Of a stretch of DNA of 7,989 bases, positions 1 through 6,743 are shown piece after piece. How positions within the stretch are numbered: the stretch's first letter is position 1; each line of letters opens with the position of its first letter. The position numbers and the translations under genes were made by a program. Below the pieces are notes generated by a model. That model was not told the DNA's origin. It did not search any database and saw only the letters and a list, made by a program, of their open reading frames with translations. The stretch lies in contig JAAEZV010000069.1 in the NCBI GenBank assembly GCA_018222695.1, forward strand, positions 1-7,989, given 5' to 3'. This DNA comes from Gammaproteobacteria bacterium. Its GTDB lineage: Bacteria > Pseudomonadota > Gammaproteobacteria > Pseudomonadales > Halieaceae.

Positions 1-1248
1 CACGAGGAAGAACCGGCCATGCAGGGCTCGCTGCGGCGTCAACGCTTCCTCACAGGTAACCGTCGGTCCGCCTGTCACAGGCTGTCCATTCACCAAAACG
101 GCCTCGCGTGCCAGCGCATCTTTGATTTGCTTACCCGCCGCAACACCGACCTGCGCCAACAGCTGAGTGAATGTCGGCGGCACATCGCTCATATTGACCT
201 CCTCAGCGGGCAGTCCATCCATCGCCAACTGCTCAAGATCCGCCTCGCCCAACGCGCTCGGATCCCCCGAAAACAGCGCCTCGGTGATGCGCTCGGCCGC
301 ACTCAGTCCGGCTTCACCGTGTACCAGACGGGTCACCTCTCGCGCCAGGATCTGCTGCGCCTCGGGCCGGCCCGCGCGCTCCGCATCGGCCTGCTCAATC
401 GCCGCGATCTCATCAATGGGCAAGAAGGTGAAGTAGCGCAGAAAGCGGTAGACATCCGCATCCGCGGTACCTAACCAGAATTGATAGAAGGCATAGGGCG
501 AGGTGCGATTGGCGTCGAGCCAAATGGTGCCCGACTCGGTTTTACCGAACTTTGTGCCATCGGCTTTGGTCACGAGCGGCAGCGTTAAGCCAAAGACCTG
601 AGCACCATGCAGACGGCGTGTCAGATCGATCCCGCCGGTAATGTTGCCCCACTGATCAGAGCCGCCAATCTGCAGGCTACAGCCATGCAAGCGGAAGAGC
701 TCTGAAAAATCGAAGGACTGCAGGATCATGTAGCTGAACTCGGTGAAGCTGATGCCGGCGCCCTCGCGGTCGAGTCGCTGGCGAACCGACTCCTTGCCGA
801 TCATGTTGTTGACTGAGAAATGCTTGCCGATGTCACGGAGAAAATCGAGCACATCAACGTTGGCTGTCCAATCCAGATTGTTCACCACCAGCGCCGGGTC
901 ATCGCCGTCAAAATCGATAAACTGGCTGACCTGCTCCCGTATTTTCTCGACCCAGCCCCCCACGACCTCGGGCGTATTCAGCTGTCGCTCCGCGGCCTTG
1001 AAGCTGGGGTCACCAATCAAACCCGTCGCGCCACCCACCAATGCTATGGGGCGGTGACCGGCCTCTTGAAAGCGCCGCAGTACAAGTAACGGAACCAGCG
1101 AACCAATGTGCAGACTATCCGCAGTGGGATCAAAGCCACAGTAGAGGGTGCGCGGCTCAGCGGAGAGCCACTCCACGATCGCATCCTCACCCGCAATCTG
1201 GAAAATCAGGTCGCGTGCGCGCAGGTCATCTAGTAGTTCGCTGGACAT
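1..1248 (-). CDS. tyrS: Tyrosyl-tRNA synthetase, class I, C-terminus cut by window edge
   Basis: This cytosolic enzyme activates tyrosine with ATP and charges tRNA-Tyr. The 416 visible residues read without a stop to base 1 and follow the E. coli TyrS pattern closely; E. coli TyrS is about 424 residues, so only some ten are missing. Visible signatures are [15 protein letters not shown] (36-50, the HIGH-motif region), [11 protein letters not shown] (72-82), [10 protein letters not shown] (193-202, tyrosine pocket) and [10 protein letters not shown] (228-237, the KMSKS equivalent). A diverged S4 RNA-binding domain lies at about 356-416. The ATG at 1248 is chosen because its product aligns with the E. 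coli N-terminus; no clear Shine-Dalgarno precedes it. The second His of HIGH is Ser50 here. The gene is transcribed away from the M23 peptidase gene, from a shared intergenic region. Confidence 0.97.
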   Translation of the reverse strand, partial: MSSELLDDLRARDLIFQIAGEDAIVEWLSAEPRTLYCGFDPTADSLHIGSLVPLLVLRRFQEAGHRPIALVGGATGLIGDPSFKAAERQLNTPEVVGGWVEKIREQVSQFIDFDGDDPALVVNNLDWTANVDVLDFLRDIGKHFSVNNMIGKESVRQRLDREGAGISFTEFSYMILQSFDFSELFRLHGCSLQIGGSDQWGNITGGIDLTRRLHGAQVFGLTLPLVTKADGTKFGKTESGTIWLDANRTSPYAFYQFWLGTADADVYRFLRYFTFLPIDEIAAIEQADAERAGRPEAQQILAREVTRLVHGEAGLSAAERITEALFSGDPSALGEADLEQLAMDGLPAEEVNMSDVPPTFTQLLAQVGVAAGKQIKDALAREAVLVNGQPVTGGPTVTCEEALTPQRALHGRFFLV

Positions 1249-1300
1249 AATCGGCAGTGTGCTCTTTGCAAAAGCGGCGTCAATTTCGGCTAAATCAGGG

Positions 1301-1357
1301 CGATGCGGGAGTATCCCATAAACCGCAGGCCATGGGACCGGCAGCAATCCCGCATCG
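1301..1357. repeat. Nested perfect inverted repeat upstream of tyrS
   Basis: CGATGCGGGA at 1301-1310 is the exact reverse complement of TCCCGCATCG at 1348-1357. Inside it, TCCCAT at 1314-1319 is the exact reverse complement of ATGGGA at 1332-1337. The two stems nest, giving a 10-bp outer stem, an asymmetric 3/10-nt internal loop, a 6-bp inner stem and a 12-nt apical loop. The element lies in the divergent tyrS / M23-peptidase region, 53 bases before the tyrS start and upstream of the putative -10 of the peptidase gene. No U-tract follows on either strand, and a terminator would not be expected between divergent genes. It could be a folded leader element of tyrS mRNA or an operator. The repeat is certain; its function is not known. 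Confidence 0.6.
1310..1318 (-). promoter_or_regulatory. Possible extended -10 for tyrS
   Basis: Read on the minus strand, TGGGATACT has the TGn extension followed by GATACT (4 of 6 to TATAAT). A -35 at 17-base spacing (GTCCCA, 1338-1333) matches only 3 of 6. Transcription would begin near 1303 and give a leader of about 55 bases. The site overlaps the left arms of the inverted repeat at 1301-1357, so the repeat could act as an operator if this promoter is real. The assignment is weak. Confidence 0.25.
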
Positions 1358-1396
1358 ACTGCCGCCAGCGCTATCCGAAGCGGGTATCGGGCCGTA

Positions 1397-1402
1397 TATA
1401 AT
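1397..1402 (+). promoter_or_regulatory. Perfect -10 box for the M23 peptidase-anmK operon
   Basis: TATAAT is a perfect sigma-70 -10 hexamer 31 bases upstream of the peptidase start codon, so transcription would start near 1409 with a leader of about 25 bases. No good -35 is visible at 16-18 bases upstream (TCCGAA at 1374-1379 matches 2 of 6), so the promoter may depend on an activator or be weak. Confidence 0.5.
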
Positions 1403-1433
1403 GACGAGCACGCCAGCGCTACGATGAACCGTC

Positions 1434-2780
1434 ATGCCGCGTAAACCTGTCCCTCGAGGGGCCACACCGCTGACTTTGCCCGAGACGCCACTGCATCGTC
1501 GTCCGCTGATCTGGATGACGATGGTGGGCGCACTGTTGCTGGTCATGGGGTTATCGCTGTCGGGGCCCGAGCAGATCGACGCGTCGATCGCCGAGACGGC
1601 AAGCGATGCGGACGGAGCCGCCGCAGAAATGTTAGCCGCCGCTCCAGAGCCCGAGGTGATCGAGGAGATGCCGCCCGAACCTCCATGGCGAGACTTTATC
1701 GTAGGGGATGGCGACAACCTGAGTCTGATTTTCAATCGCGCGGGCTTCACTGATACGGATCTGTATCGCGTGGCGCGCGATAACGACGAGCCCTCCCTGA
1801 AGCGGATCTACCCGGGGGAGACCATCAGTTTTCAAGCGGATACCGAGGGTAATCTGCTGGCGCTTCGTCACCTGCAGTCTCCCCTTTTAACAACAACCTA
1901 TGAGCGGGAGGGCGACGTCTTCATCGCCTCTGACCTCACCCGAGTGCCCGAGCGGGTCGCCCGTGATATTTCCATGACCATCGACAGTTCGCTGTTTATC
2001 GCGGGCAGCGATGCAGGCCTGAGCGACGGCATGATCATGGAGCTGGCGGGTATTTTTGGTGGTGTGATCGACTTTGTCATGGATCCCCGCACCGGCGACA
2101 CGATCCATGTGCTGTACGAGGAGTTGGTGCTGGACGGCGAGCGCTATGACGACGGTCCCATTCTGGCGGCCAGCTTTACCAATCGGGGCGACACGTTTGA
2201 AGCCTACCGGTATACCGATTCAGAAGGTGACACCAGCTACTACAACGAGGTCGGTGTCAGCATGCGCAAGGCCTTTCTTATGGCACCGCTGGATTTCACC
2301 CGCGTCAGCTCGAACTTCAACCCTAACCGCCTTCATCCTATTTATAAAACCCAGCGCCCGCATCGCGGCACCGACTACGCCGCGCCCCGCGGCACCCCGG
2401 TTTATGCGGCGGGCGACGGGCGAGTGACGGAAGCGGGCTACACACGTCCCAACGGAAACTATGTGTTCATTCAACACGGGGAGCAGTTCGAAACCCACTA
2501 CCTGCACCTGCACCGGCTCAAGGTGAAAAAAGGCGCGCGAGTCAAACAGGGCGACGTGATCGGCACCGTCGGTTCAACGGGCGCGGCGACGGGGCCACAT
2601 CTTCACTACGAATTTCTGGTGAATGGCGTGCATCGCAATCCGCGGACAGTGCACAAGATTCTGCCCAAGGCGCGATCGCTTCCCGAGGAGGAGCTCCCAC
2701 GCTACCTCGCCTCGATTCGGCAACCTGTTCAACAGCTCGCCAGCCTTCGCAACTCCCGACAAGTGGCGCTCGCCGAGTGA
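1434..2780 (+). CDS. MepM/OapA-type M23 murein DD-endopeptidase, membrane anchored
   Basis: This is a predicted zinc endopeptidase that cuts peptide cross-links in peptidoglycan in the periplasm, allowing wall expansion. The 448 residues compare with about 440 for E. coli MepM. A basic N-terminus (1-25) precedes one hydrophobic segment (about 26-44), an uncleaved anchor or signal, then an acidic Ala/Pro-rich linker (45-84). A LysM/OapA-like segment follows (85-147), then a Csd3-like middle region (about 157-270) and the M23 domain (about 302-398). Zinc ligands are expected to be His310 and Asp314 of HRGTD and His391 of HLH; His358 of YLHL and His389 are the probable catalytic histidines. All M23 motifs are intact, so it should be active rather than an EnvC/NlpD-like activator. 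The frame has a stop at 1425 upstream, so ATG 1434 is the first possible ATG; it lacks a clear Shine-Dalgarno. The gene overlaps anmK by four bases. Confidence 0.92.
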   Translation: MPRKPVPRGATPLTLPETPLHRRPLIWMTMVGALLLVMGLSLSGPEQIDASIAETASDADGAAAEMLAAAPEPEVIEEMPPEPPWRDFIVGDGDNLSLIFNRAGFTDTDLYRVARDNDEPSLKRIYPGETISFQADTEGNLLALRHLQSPLLTTTYEREGDVFIASDLTRVPERVARDISMTIDSSLFIAGSDAGLSDGMIMELAGIFGGVIDFVMDPRTGDTIHVLYEELVLDGERYDDGPILAASFTNRGDTFEAYRYTDSEGDTSYYNEVGVSMRKAFLMAPLDFTRVSSNFNPNRLHPIYKTQRPHRGTDYAAPRGTPVYAAGDGRVTEAGYTRPNGNYVFIQHGEQFETHYLHLHRLKVKKGARVKQGDVIGTVGSTGAATGPHLHYEFLVNGVHRNPRTVHKILPKARSLPEEELPRYLASIRQPVQQLASLRNSRQVALAE

Positions 2781-3871
2781 CGCAACCCTACTTTATCGGC
2801 CTCATGTCAGGCACCAGTGCCGATGGGATTGATGCGGTGCTCATCGGTACCGAAGGGGCACAGAGCAAGCTGATCGGCTCGCATCACCGCCCGATGCCAG
2901 CGCCACTCCGCGAAGAGATCCTGGCATTTCGACAGGCGGGGCAGAATGAACTCCACCGGCTGGCCACACTCGATGTGCAGCTAGCCGAGGAGTATGCGGC
3001 GGCCGTTTCAGCGTTATTGGAGGCGGCACAGCTCCGGGCCACCGCCGTGACAGCAATCGGTTGCCACGGCCAGACGCTGCGTCACCACCCTGACGGTGAC
3101 ACACCCTACACCCTGCAAATTGGGGACCCGAATCGGTTGGCCGAACTCACCGGCATTATGGTGGTGACCGACTTCCGAAGACGGGACGTGGCCGCAGGAG
3201 GCCAGGGCGCGCCATTGGTGCCGGCCTTTCACCAAGCCCGACTGGTCAGCACGGGAGTCCCCACCGCGGTGGTGAATATCGGCGGCATCGCCAATATCAG
3301 CCTGGTCACAGCCGCCGGTGACGTGACCGGGTGGGATACCGGACCCGGTAACACCTTAATGGACGGCTGGGTCGCCCAGCACCACGGCGAACCGTTTGAT
3401 CGCAATGGCGAATGGGCTGCCAACGGCACCGTCATAACACCTTTGCTCAGTGCACTGCTGCAAGACCCTTACTTCGCCACCCGCCCTCCTAAAAGCACCG
3501 GTCCGGAGTATTTTCATCTCGACTGGTTGGCGGCGCAGCTGAGTGGCAAGGAGGCACCGGCCGATGTGCAATGCACGCTGGCGGAACTCACGGTGGAGAG
3601 CCTTGCTCGAGCGCTAGAGGGGCAACACCTCGATGTCATCAGGGTATGTGGCGGTGGTGCACGTAATGCCTGGTTGATGCAGCGACTGAATGATCGACTG
3701 AAGGGCACGCCGGTTACCACCACTGAAGACATCGGCGTAGATCCGGAATGGGTCGAGGCCTGGGCGTTTGCTTGGCTGGCGGAGCAGACGCTTGCCGGGC
3801 TGGCCGGCAACGTGCCTGCTGTCACAGGCGCCGCCGGCGCCAGAGTGCTGGGCGGCATTTACCCTGCCTAG
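2777..3871 (+). CDS. anmK: Anhydro-N-acetylmuramic acid kinase
   Basis: AnmK is a cytosolic kinase of wall recycling. It opens the 1,6-anhydro ring of anhydro-MurNAc and phosphorylates it to MurNAc-6-phosphate, feeding MurQ. At 364 residues it has the usual family length. Signatures are GLMSGTSADGIDA (8-20, nucleotide loop), GCHGQT (95-100), VTDFRRRDVAAGGQGAPLVP (130-149), NIGGIANIS (167-175), GWDTGPGN (185-192, with Asp187 the likely catalytic base), CGGGARN (291-297) and EAWAFAWLA (327-335). The start is GTG inside the overlap GTGA with the stop of the M23 gene; the next in-frame Met is residue 10, within the essential loop, so GTG must be used. No Shine-Dalgarno is evident, which suggests translational coupling. 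Pairing with an endopeptidase fits its role: wall hydrolysis upstream supplies the turnover that AnmK salvages. Confidence 0.97.
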   Translation: MTQPYFIGLMSGTSADGIDAVLIGTEGAQSKLIGSHHRPMPAPLREEILAFRQAGQNELHRLATLDVQLAEEYAAAVSALLEAAQLRATAVTAIGCHGQTLRHHPDGDTPYTLQIGDPNRLAELTGIMVVTDFRRRDVAAGGQGAPLVPAFHQARLVSTGVPTAVVNIGGIANISLVTAAGDVTGWDTGPGNTLMDGWVAQHHGEPFDRNGEWAANGTVITPLLSALLQDPYFATRPPKSTGPEYFHLDWLAAQLSGKEAPADVQCTLAELTVESLARALEGQHLDVIRVCGGGARNAWLMQRLNDRLKGTPVTTTEDIGVDPEWVEAWAFAWLAEQTLAGLAGNVPAVTGAAGARVLGGIYPA

Positions 3872-3895
3872 ATGAATTTTCAGATCGGCGTGTAG

Positions 3896-3923
3896 GGGTC
3901 GAGATGCGACTCGCTCGCGACCC
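3896..3923. terminator. Bulged hairpin between convergent anmK and erpA
   Basis: GGGTC (3896-3900) pairs with GACCC (3919-3923) and GCGA (3906-3909) pairs with TCGC (3915-3918), with a 5-nt bulge on one side and a 5-nt loop. It sits between the two convergent stop codons (3871 and 3947), where a bidirectional terminator would be expected. Neither strand has a U-tract directly after it. A T7 run exists on the minus strand right after the erpA stop (3946-3940) but precedes this hairpin. This is at best a weak terminator candidate. Confidence 0.25.
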
Positions 3924-3946
3924 AGCAGGGATCGGAGCCAAAAAAA

Positions 3947-4300
3947 TCAGATCGAGAAAGACGCGCCGCAGCCGCAGGTGGTGGTGGCATTGGGGTTATT
4001 GACGACAAAACGCGAACCCTCAAGGCCCTCGGAATAGTCAACCTCACTACCCACCAGATACTGGTAGCTCATCGCATCGATCAGCGCCGTGACGCCGTCA
4101 CGCTCTACCACCATGTCGTCCTCACTCACCGCCTCGTCAAAAGAGAAGCCGTACTGAAAACCTGAACAGCCACCGCCGGTGATGTAAACGCGGAGCTTGA
4201 GTCCGGGGTTGCCCTCGTCTTCGACTAAGGCACGGACCTTGCTGACCGCGTTATCGCTAAGACGGATTTCGTTGGGATCAAACGCTTCAACAACGCTCAT
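3947..4300 (-). CDS. erpA: Iron-sulfur cluster insertion protein ErpA (A-type carrier)
   Basis: ErpA is a small cytosolic A-type carrier that receives Fe-S clusters and delivers them to apo-proteins, in E. coli including the isoprenoid enzymes IspG and IspH. The 117-residue product has the full family length and the three cluster-binding cysteines: Cys45 in [12 protein letters not shown] and Cys109 and Cys111 in [12 protein letters not shown] (E. coli Cys42, Cys106 and Cys108). The ATG at 4300 is preceded by GAGAG at 4306-4310 at good spacing. The frame stays open 72 codons further upstream, but that extension is outside the family and is not used. It is the last gene of the argC-side minus-strand group and is separated from the bactofilin gene by 115 bases holding a strong hairpin, so its expression may be partly uncoupled. 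It faces anmK. Confidence 0.96.
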   Translation of the reverse strand: MSVVEAFDPNEIRLSDNAVSKVRALVEDEGNPGLKLRVYITGGGCSGFQYGFSFDEAVSEDDMVVERDGVTALIDAMSYQYLVGSEVDYSEGLEGSRFVVNNPNATTTCGCGASFSI

Positions 4301-4358
4301 GGATGCTCTCGTGCGCCCTCGTTGGCTACAGTTAAATAAGTAACGTGGGCGAAGTGTA

Positions 4359-4401
4359 CCGGAATTCGACCCCGAGCAGCGGGCCCGGGGGCGAGTTCCG
4401 G
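4359..4401. terminator. Strong GC-rich hairpin between bactofilin gene and erpA
   Basis: CCGGAATTCG (4359-4368) pairs with CGAGTTCCGG (4392-4401) with one T/G wobble, then after an A/G mismatch CCCCG (4370-4374) pairs with CGGGG (4386-4390), leaving an 11-nt loop. The stem spans 16 positions and begins 14 bases after the bactofilin stop codon in the direction of transcription. The bases after it on the minus strand (TACACTTCGCCC) are not a U-tract, so it is not a canonical intrinsic terminator. It may be a partial terminator, an RNase barrier that protects the upstream mRNA, or a processing site that sets erpA apart from the genes before it. Confidence 0.45.
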
Positions 4402-4415
4402 CAGCAGAAGCTGCC

Positions 4416-4844
4416 TCAGCTTGAGGGCGTTGACTCAGCCACTTTGGCCTCTCGCTTGGCAGCGAGATCATCGGCCACGTTGCTACTATGGCGCAGACCA
4501 CCATTGACCTTGGCACCCACCGACATCTCGATCAAGTTGTAATAGACGTCGCCGTCGATCACTGCCTGCTCGGCGAGGACCAAACGCTCACTGCTGTGAA
4601 TATCGCCTTCGATTTTGCCGTTGACCGTCGCGTGGGGCACTTTGATCTCACCCGACACCCGGCCACCCGATACGATCCGCAGCACCGCGTCGCCCGAACT
4701 AGCCTGAATGGATCCTACAACCGTCCCCTCGACGTCGAGTTGGCCGGTGAAGGTGATGTCCCCCTTAACGGTGGTTTCCGATGAGATGAGGGTAGTACCG
4801 CCTGATGATGCGCCAGTCGCCATGGTCTCTCTCCGATTACGCAT
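4416..4844 (-). CDS. Bactofilin (polymer-forming cytoskeletal protein)
   Basis: Bactofilins self-assemble without nucleotide into filaments or patches on the inner face of the membrane and position wall enzymes. The 142-residue product is almost all one bactofilin domain (about 17-118) with the expected repeating beta-helix pattern: [14 protein letters not shown] (17-30), [10 protein letters not shown] (37-46), [20 protein letters not shown] (63-82), [21 protein letters not shown] (95-115). The tail (119-142) is short, charged and Ala/Ser-rich. The N-terminus ([16 protein letters not shown]) is polar and lacks the short hydrophobic membrane-targeting stretch seen in many bactofilins, so a membrane partner may be needed. 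ATG 4844 is preferred because AAGGAG (4857-4852) lies seven bases upstream; an internal Met8 at 4823 also has GGAGAGAG before it. It lies 37 bases after the DUF6776-like gene, presumably in one transcript. Confidence 0.93.
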   Translation of the reverse strand: MRNRRETMATGASSGGTTLISSETTVKGDITFTGQLDVEGTVVGSIQASSGDAVLRIVSGGRVSGEIKVPHATVNGKIEGDIHSSERLVLAEQAVIDGDVYYNLIEMSVGAKVNGGLRHSSNVADDLAAKREAKVAESTPSS

Positions 4845-4851
4845 GATGTGA

Positions 4852-4857
4852 CTCCTT
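4852..4857 (-). promoter_or_regulatory. Strong ribosome binding site deciding the bactofilin start
   Basis: AAGGAG on the minus strand lies seven bases before ATG 4844 and favours that start. A second purine-rich run, GGAGAGAG (4834-4827), precedes the in-frame ATG at 4823 at usable spacing, so two forms differing by seven N-terminal residues are possible. Confidence 0.65.
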
Positions 4858-4881
4858 ACTCTCGTTCACTCTTGTTGTGTT

Positions 4882-5586
4882 CTACAGTTGTGCTTCGGGA
4901 CCACTGTTAACCAGATCCTGCCACCGATCGCTGCGCCGAAGGGTCCTGCGGACCGGTCCGGTCAGCGTCACAACTGACTCAATTGTCTCCGGCAGAAACC
5001 CCTCAGGCAGAGAAATTACTACCTGAAGCTCTTGTAAGTACCGGAATCGTAATGGGAATACACCAGAAGTCGTTGCACTGTCAACCTCACCGAGGGTGCT
5101 CAGCACCGGTTCACCCGGTCCTTCTCCGCGGACAATCACGCTCAACTGCCCACGATAAACCGCATCGCCCTCCTCGCTACGATGGATCACCACCGATAGG
5201 CGCCAGCGCGAAGCATCGCCCAGCTTGACCAGCTCCGGAGGCCGAATCACTGCGGGCACGTCGGCCTCCTCAGGCGCCAACACAGCCCGATAAAACGCCA
5301 GCGTGTCCTCCAGCGCAGCGATATCGGCCGCCTGCTGGCGAAGATCGTCCCTGAGTTCGTTCAGTGTTTGATGGTCAGCCTCGGCCTGCAGTTGCAGCTG
5401 ACTGATCTCGTCTCGCAGCGCCACGCTCTGGTCAGTCAGGGGCGCGGGCGCACCCGAGAGGCGCTGGCCCCACCAGATCCCTGCAGAGACGCTAATACCC
5501 AGTACCAGCGTCGCAACCAGCAATCGCCACCGCCACGCGTGGGGGTGGACACGTTTCACAACCGTTCGATGCTGGTGGCGACTCAT
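4882..5586 (-). CDS. Single-pass membrane coiled-coil protein of unknown function (DUF6776-like)
   Basis: I do not recognise a function. I associate this gene position, next to argC and a bactofilin gene, with the Pfam family DUF6776, from memory. The 234-residue protein has a basic, His-rich N-terminus (1-20), one membrane segment (about 21-39, RLLVATLVLGISVSAGIWW), a predicted coiled coil with regular Leu/Ile spacing (about 51-103), and a beta-rich C-terminal domain (about 125-216) with alternating hydrophobic residues. The positive-inside rule puts the N-terminus in the cytoplasm and the coiled coil and C-domain in the periplasm. No catalytic motif is visible. ATG 5586 has GAGGG about ten bases upstream. 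It begins 18 bases after the argC stop and ends 37 bases before the bactofilin start, which argues for one transcript. The layout suggests a trans-envelope adaptor, perhaps tethering bactofilin to the membrane or to a wall enzyme; this is inference. Confidence 0.8.
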   Translation of the reverse strand: MSRHQHRTVVKRVHPHAWRWRLLVATLVLGISVSAGIWWGQRLSGAPAPLTDQSVALRDEISQLQLQAEADHQTLNELRDDLRQQAADIAALEDTLAFYRAVLAPEEADVPAVIRPPELVKLGDASRWRLSVVIHRSEEGDAVYRGQLSVIVRGEGPGEPVLSTLGEVDSATTSGVFPLRFRYLQELQVVISLPEGFLPETIESVVTLTGPVRRTLRRSDRWQDLVNSGPEAQL

Positions 5587-5604
5587 GGCTTACGCCCTCA
5601 CGAC

Positions 5605-6636
5605 TCAGGGTGCGAGGGCGATGCCTTCCAGGCCGGTCGTCTCGGGCTGATCTAGCATCAGATTCATGGCCTGTACGGCCTGTCCGGCAGCGCCCTTGAC
5701 CAGATTGTCGATCGCGGACATGACGACCACCGTATCGCGGCCCTGGGGCTGTGCCACAGAGAGTTGGCAGGTATTCGCGCCGCGCACGCTCCGCGTCGCA
5801 GGATGTGAACCCTGCGGGAGCACGACGACCGCCGGCTCCGCCTCGAAGCGCGTCTCAAACAAAGACTGCAGATCAACGTCACCTGAGGTCAGCTTGGCAA
5901 ATAACGTGGCATGAATGCCCCGACTCATCGGCACCAGATGTGGCACAAATGTGAGCTGTATCGCCTCAGCGGTCATGCTGGCCAAGCCCTGCTCCATCTC
6001 GGGGAGATGCCGATGACCGGCCACACCATAAGCCGCCAAGCTCTCCCCCGCCTCGGTGAGCAGACTGCCAAGCTTGGCTTGCCGGCCGGCACCACTGACA
6101 CCGGACCCGCAGGAGGCAATTAGCCCACTGGTATCAATCACGCCTGCTTCGAGCAACGGCAGGAAACCCAGTTGCACAGCAGTGGGATAACAGCCGGGGC
6201 AGGCAACCAATTGGGCGCCACGGATAGCGTCGCGATTGACCTCGGGTAATCCATAGACCGCCTCGGCGCAGAGTTCGGGTGCCGCGTGGGTCTCGCCATA
6301 CCACTGCTCCCAAACGGCGACATCGCGCAAGCGAAAGTCAGCAGACAGATCAATCACGCGGATACCCTGCTCCATCAGCGTCGATACTTCGCGCATTGCG
6401 ACGTTGTGGGGCGTCGCAAAGAACACCAGGTCGCAGGTTGAGTAATCTGCCTCGGCGGGGTCCGTGAAGGCCAGATCGCAGGCGCCCAACAGGCTCGGGA
6501 ACAGATCGTCCAGACGACGACCGGCCTCACCTCTGGAGGTGATGAGAGATACCGTGACGCCCGGGTGGCGCAGTAGCAGCCGTAGCAGCTCCACGCCTGT
6601 GTACCCGGTTCCACCGACCACTCCGACCCTGATCAT
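5605..6636 (-). CDS. argC: N-acetyl-gamma-glutamyl-phosphate reductase
   Basis: ArgC is the cytosolic NADPH-dependent enzyme of step three in arginine synthesis. It reduces N-acetylglutamyl phosphate (from ArgB) to N-acetylglutamate semialdehyde (for ArgD). The 343 residues match the usual length of the non-fused bacterial enzyme. [17 protein letters not shown] (5-21) is the NADP-binding loop, ATPHN (74-78) and DLSADFRL (96-103) are family motifs, and ACPGCYPTA (145-153) holds the catalytic Cys149. SGVSGAGR (178-185) and AGHRHLPEM (206-214, with the conserved active-site histidine) follow. ATG 6636 is the natural start, with a modest AGG seven bases before it. No argB or argJ lies nearby, and no convincing ArgR box is visible upstream. 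It is the first gene of the minus-strand group argC / DUF6776-like / bactofilin / erpA. Confidence 0.97.
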   Translation of the reverse strand: MIRVGVVGGTGYTGVELLRLLLRHPGVTVSLITSRGEAGRRLDDLFPSLLGACDLAFTDPAEADYSTCDLVFFATPHNVAMREVSTLMEQGIRVIDLSADFRLRDVAVWEQWYGETHAAPELCAEAVYGLPEVNRDAIRGAQLVACPGCYPTAVQLGFLPLLEAGVIDTSGLIASCGSGVSGAGRQAKLGSLLTEAGESLAAYGVAGHRHLPEMEQGLASMTAEAIQLTFVPHLVPMSRGIHATLFAKLTSGDVDLQSLFETRFEAEPAVVVLPQGSHPATRSVRGANTCQLSVAQPQGRDTVVVMSAIDNLVKGAAGQAVQAMNLMLDQPETTGLEGIALAP

Positions 6637-6743
6637 TTTCGCGCCTGCTTCTGTTAGTGTTGCGGGGCGCGTACTGTCTCACGATCGATCGCGCAGTGTC
6701 ATGGTCGGGCGGGCTTTTTACCAAAGCGCAAAAGGACAGCCAC
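6637..6743. other. Divergent argC-hemJ intergenic region
   Basis: These 107 bases must hold the promoters for both argC and hemJ, but no hexamer pair convinces me on either strand. The one clear feature is the 10-bp palindrome CGATCGATCG at 6682-6691, roughly midway between the genes; it could bind a dimeric regulator but could also be chance. No ArgR-box-like AT-rich sequence is seen. Confidence 0.4.

Noticed and set aside
19..474. Long plus-strand frames across 19-1250
   Set aside because: They are shadows opposite tyrS, whose minus-strand frame is unbroken and carries all family motifs.
1278..1283. TTGACG on the minus strand as the tyrS -35
   Set aside because: No acceptable -10 lies at 16-18 bases, and transcription would begin at the start codon itself.
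1295..1750. Minus-strand 151-codon frame over the intergenic region and the M23 gene
   Set aside because: Its composition is low-complexity Ser/Gly/Ala, no family is recognisable, and it lies mostly opposite the real M23 gene.
3940..3946. T7 run on the minus strand directly after the erpA stop, as an intrinsic terminator
   Set aside because: No GC-rich hairpin immediately precedes it within the end of erpA, so the U-tract alone is not enough.
4301..4516. 72-codon in-frame upstream extension of erpA (start at 4516)
   Set aside because: It overlaps the bactofilin gene, is absent from the ErpA family, and the internal ATG at 4300 has a ribosome site and gives the standard 117 residues.
6682..6691. 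CGATCGATCG palindrome as a named regulator site
   Set aside because: A 10-bp palindrome of repeated GATC is easily found by chance and matches no operator I can name with confidence; it is only mentioned in the intergenic entry.
6657..6743. GTG start giving a 171-residue HemJ
   Set aside because: The extra 29 residues are not part of HemJ, and the ATG at 6744 has AAAAGGA at ideal spacing and gives the standard 142 residues.
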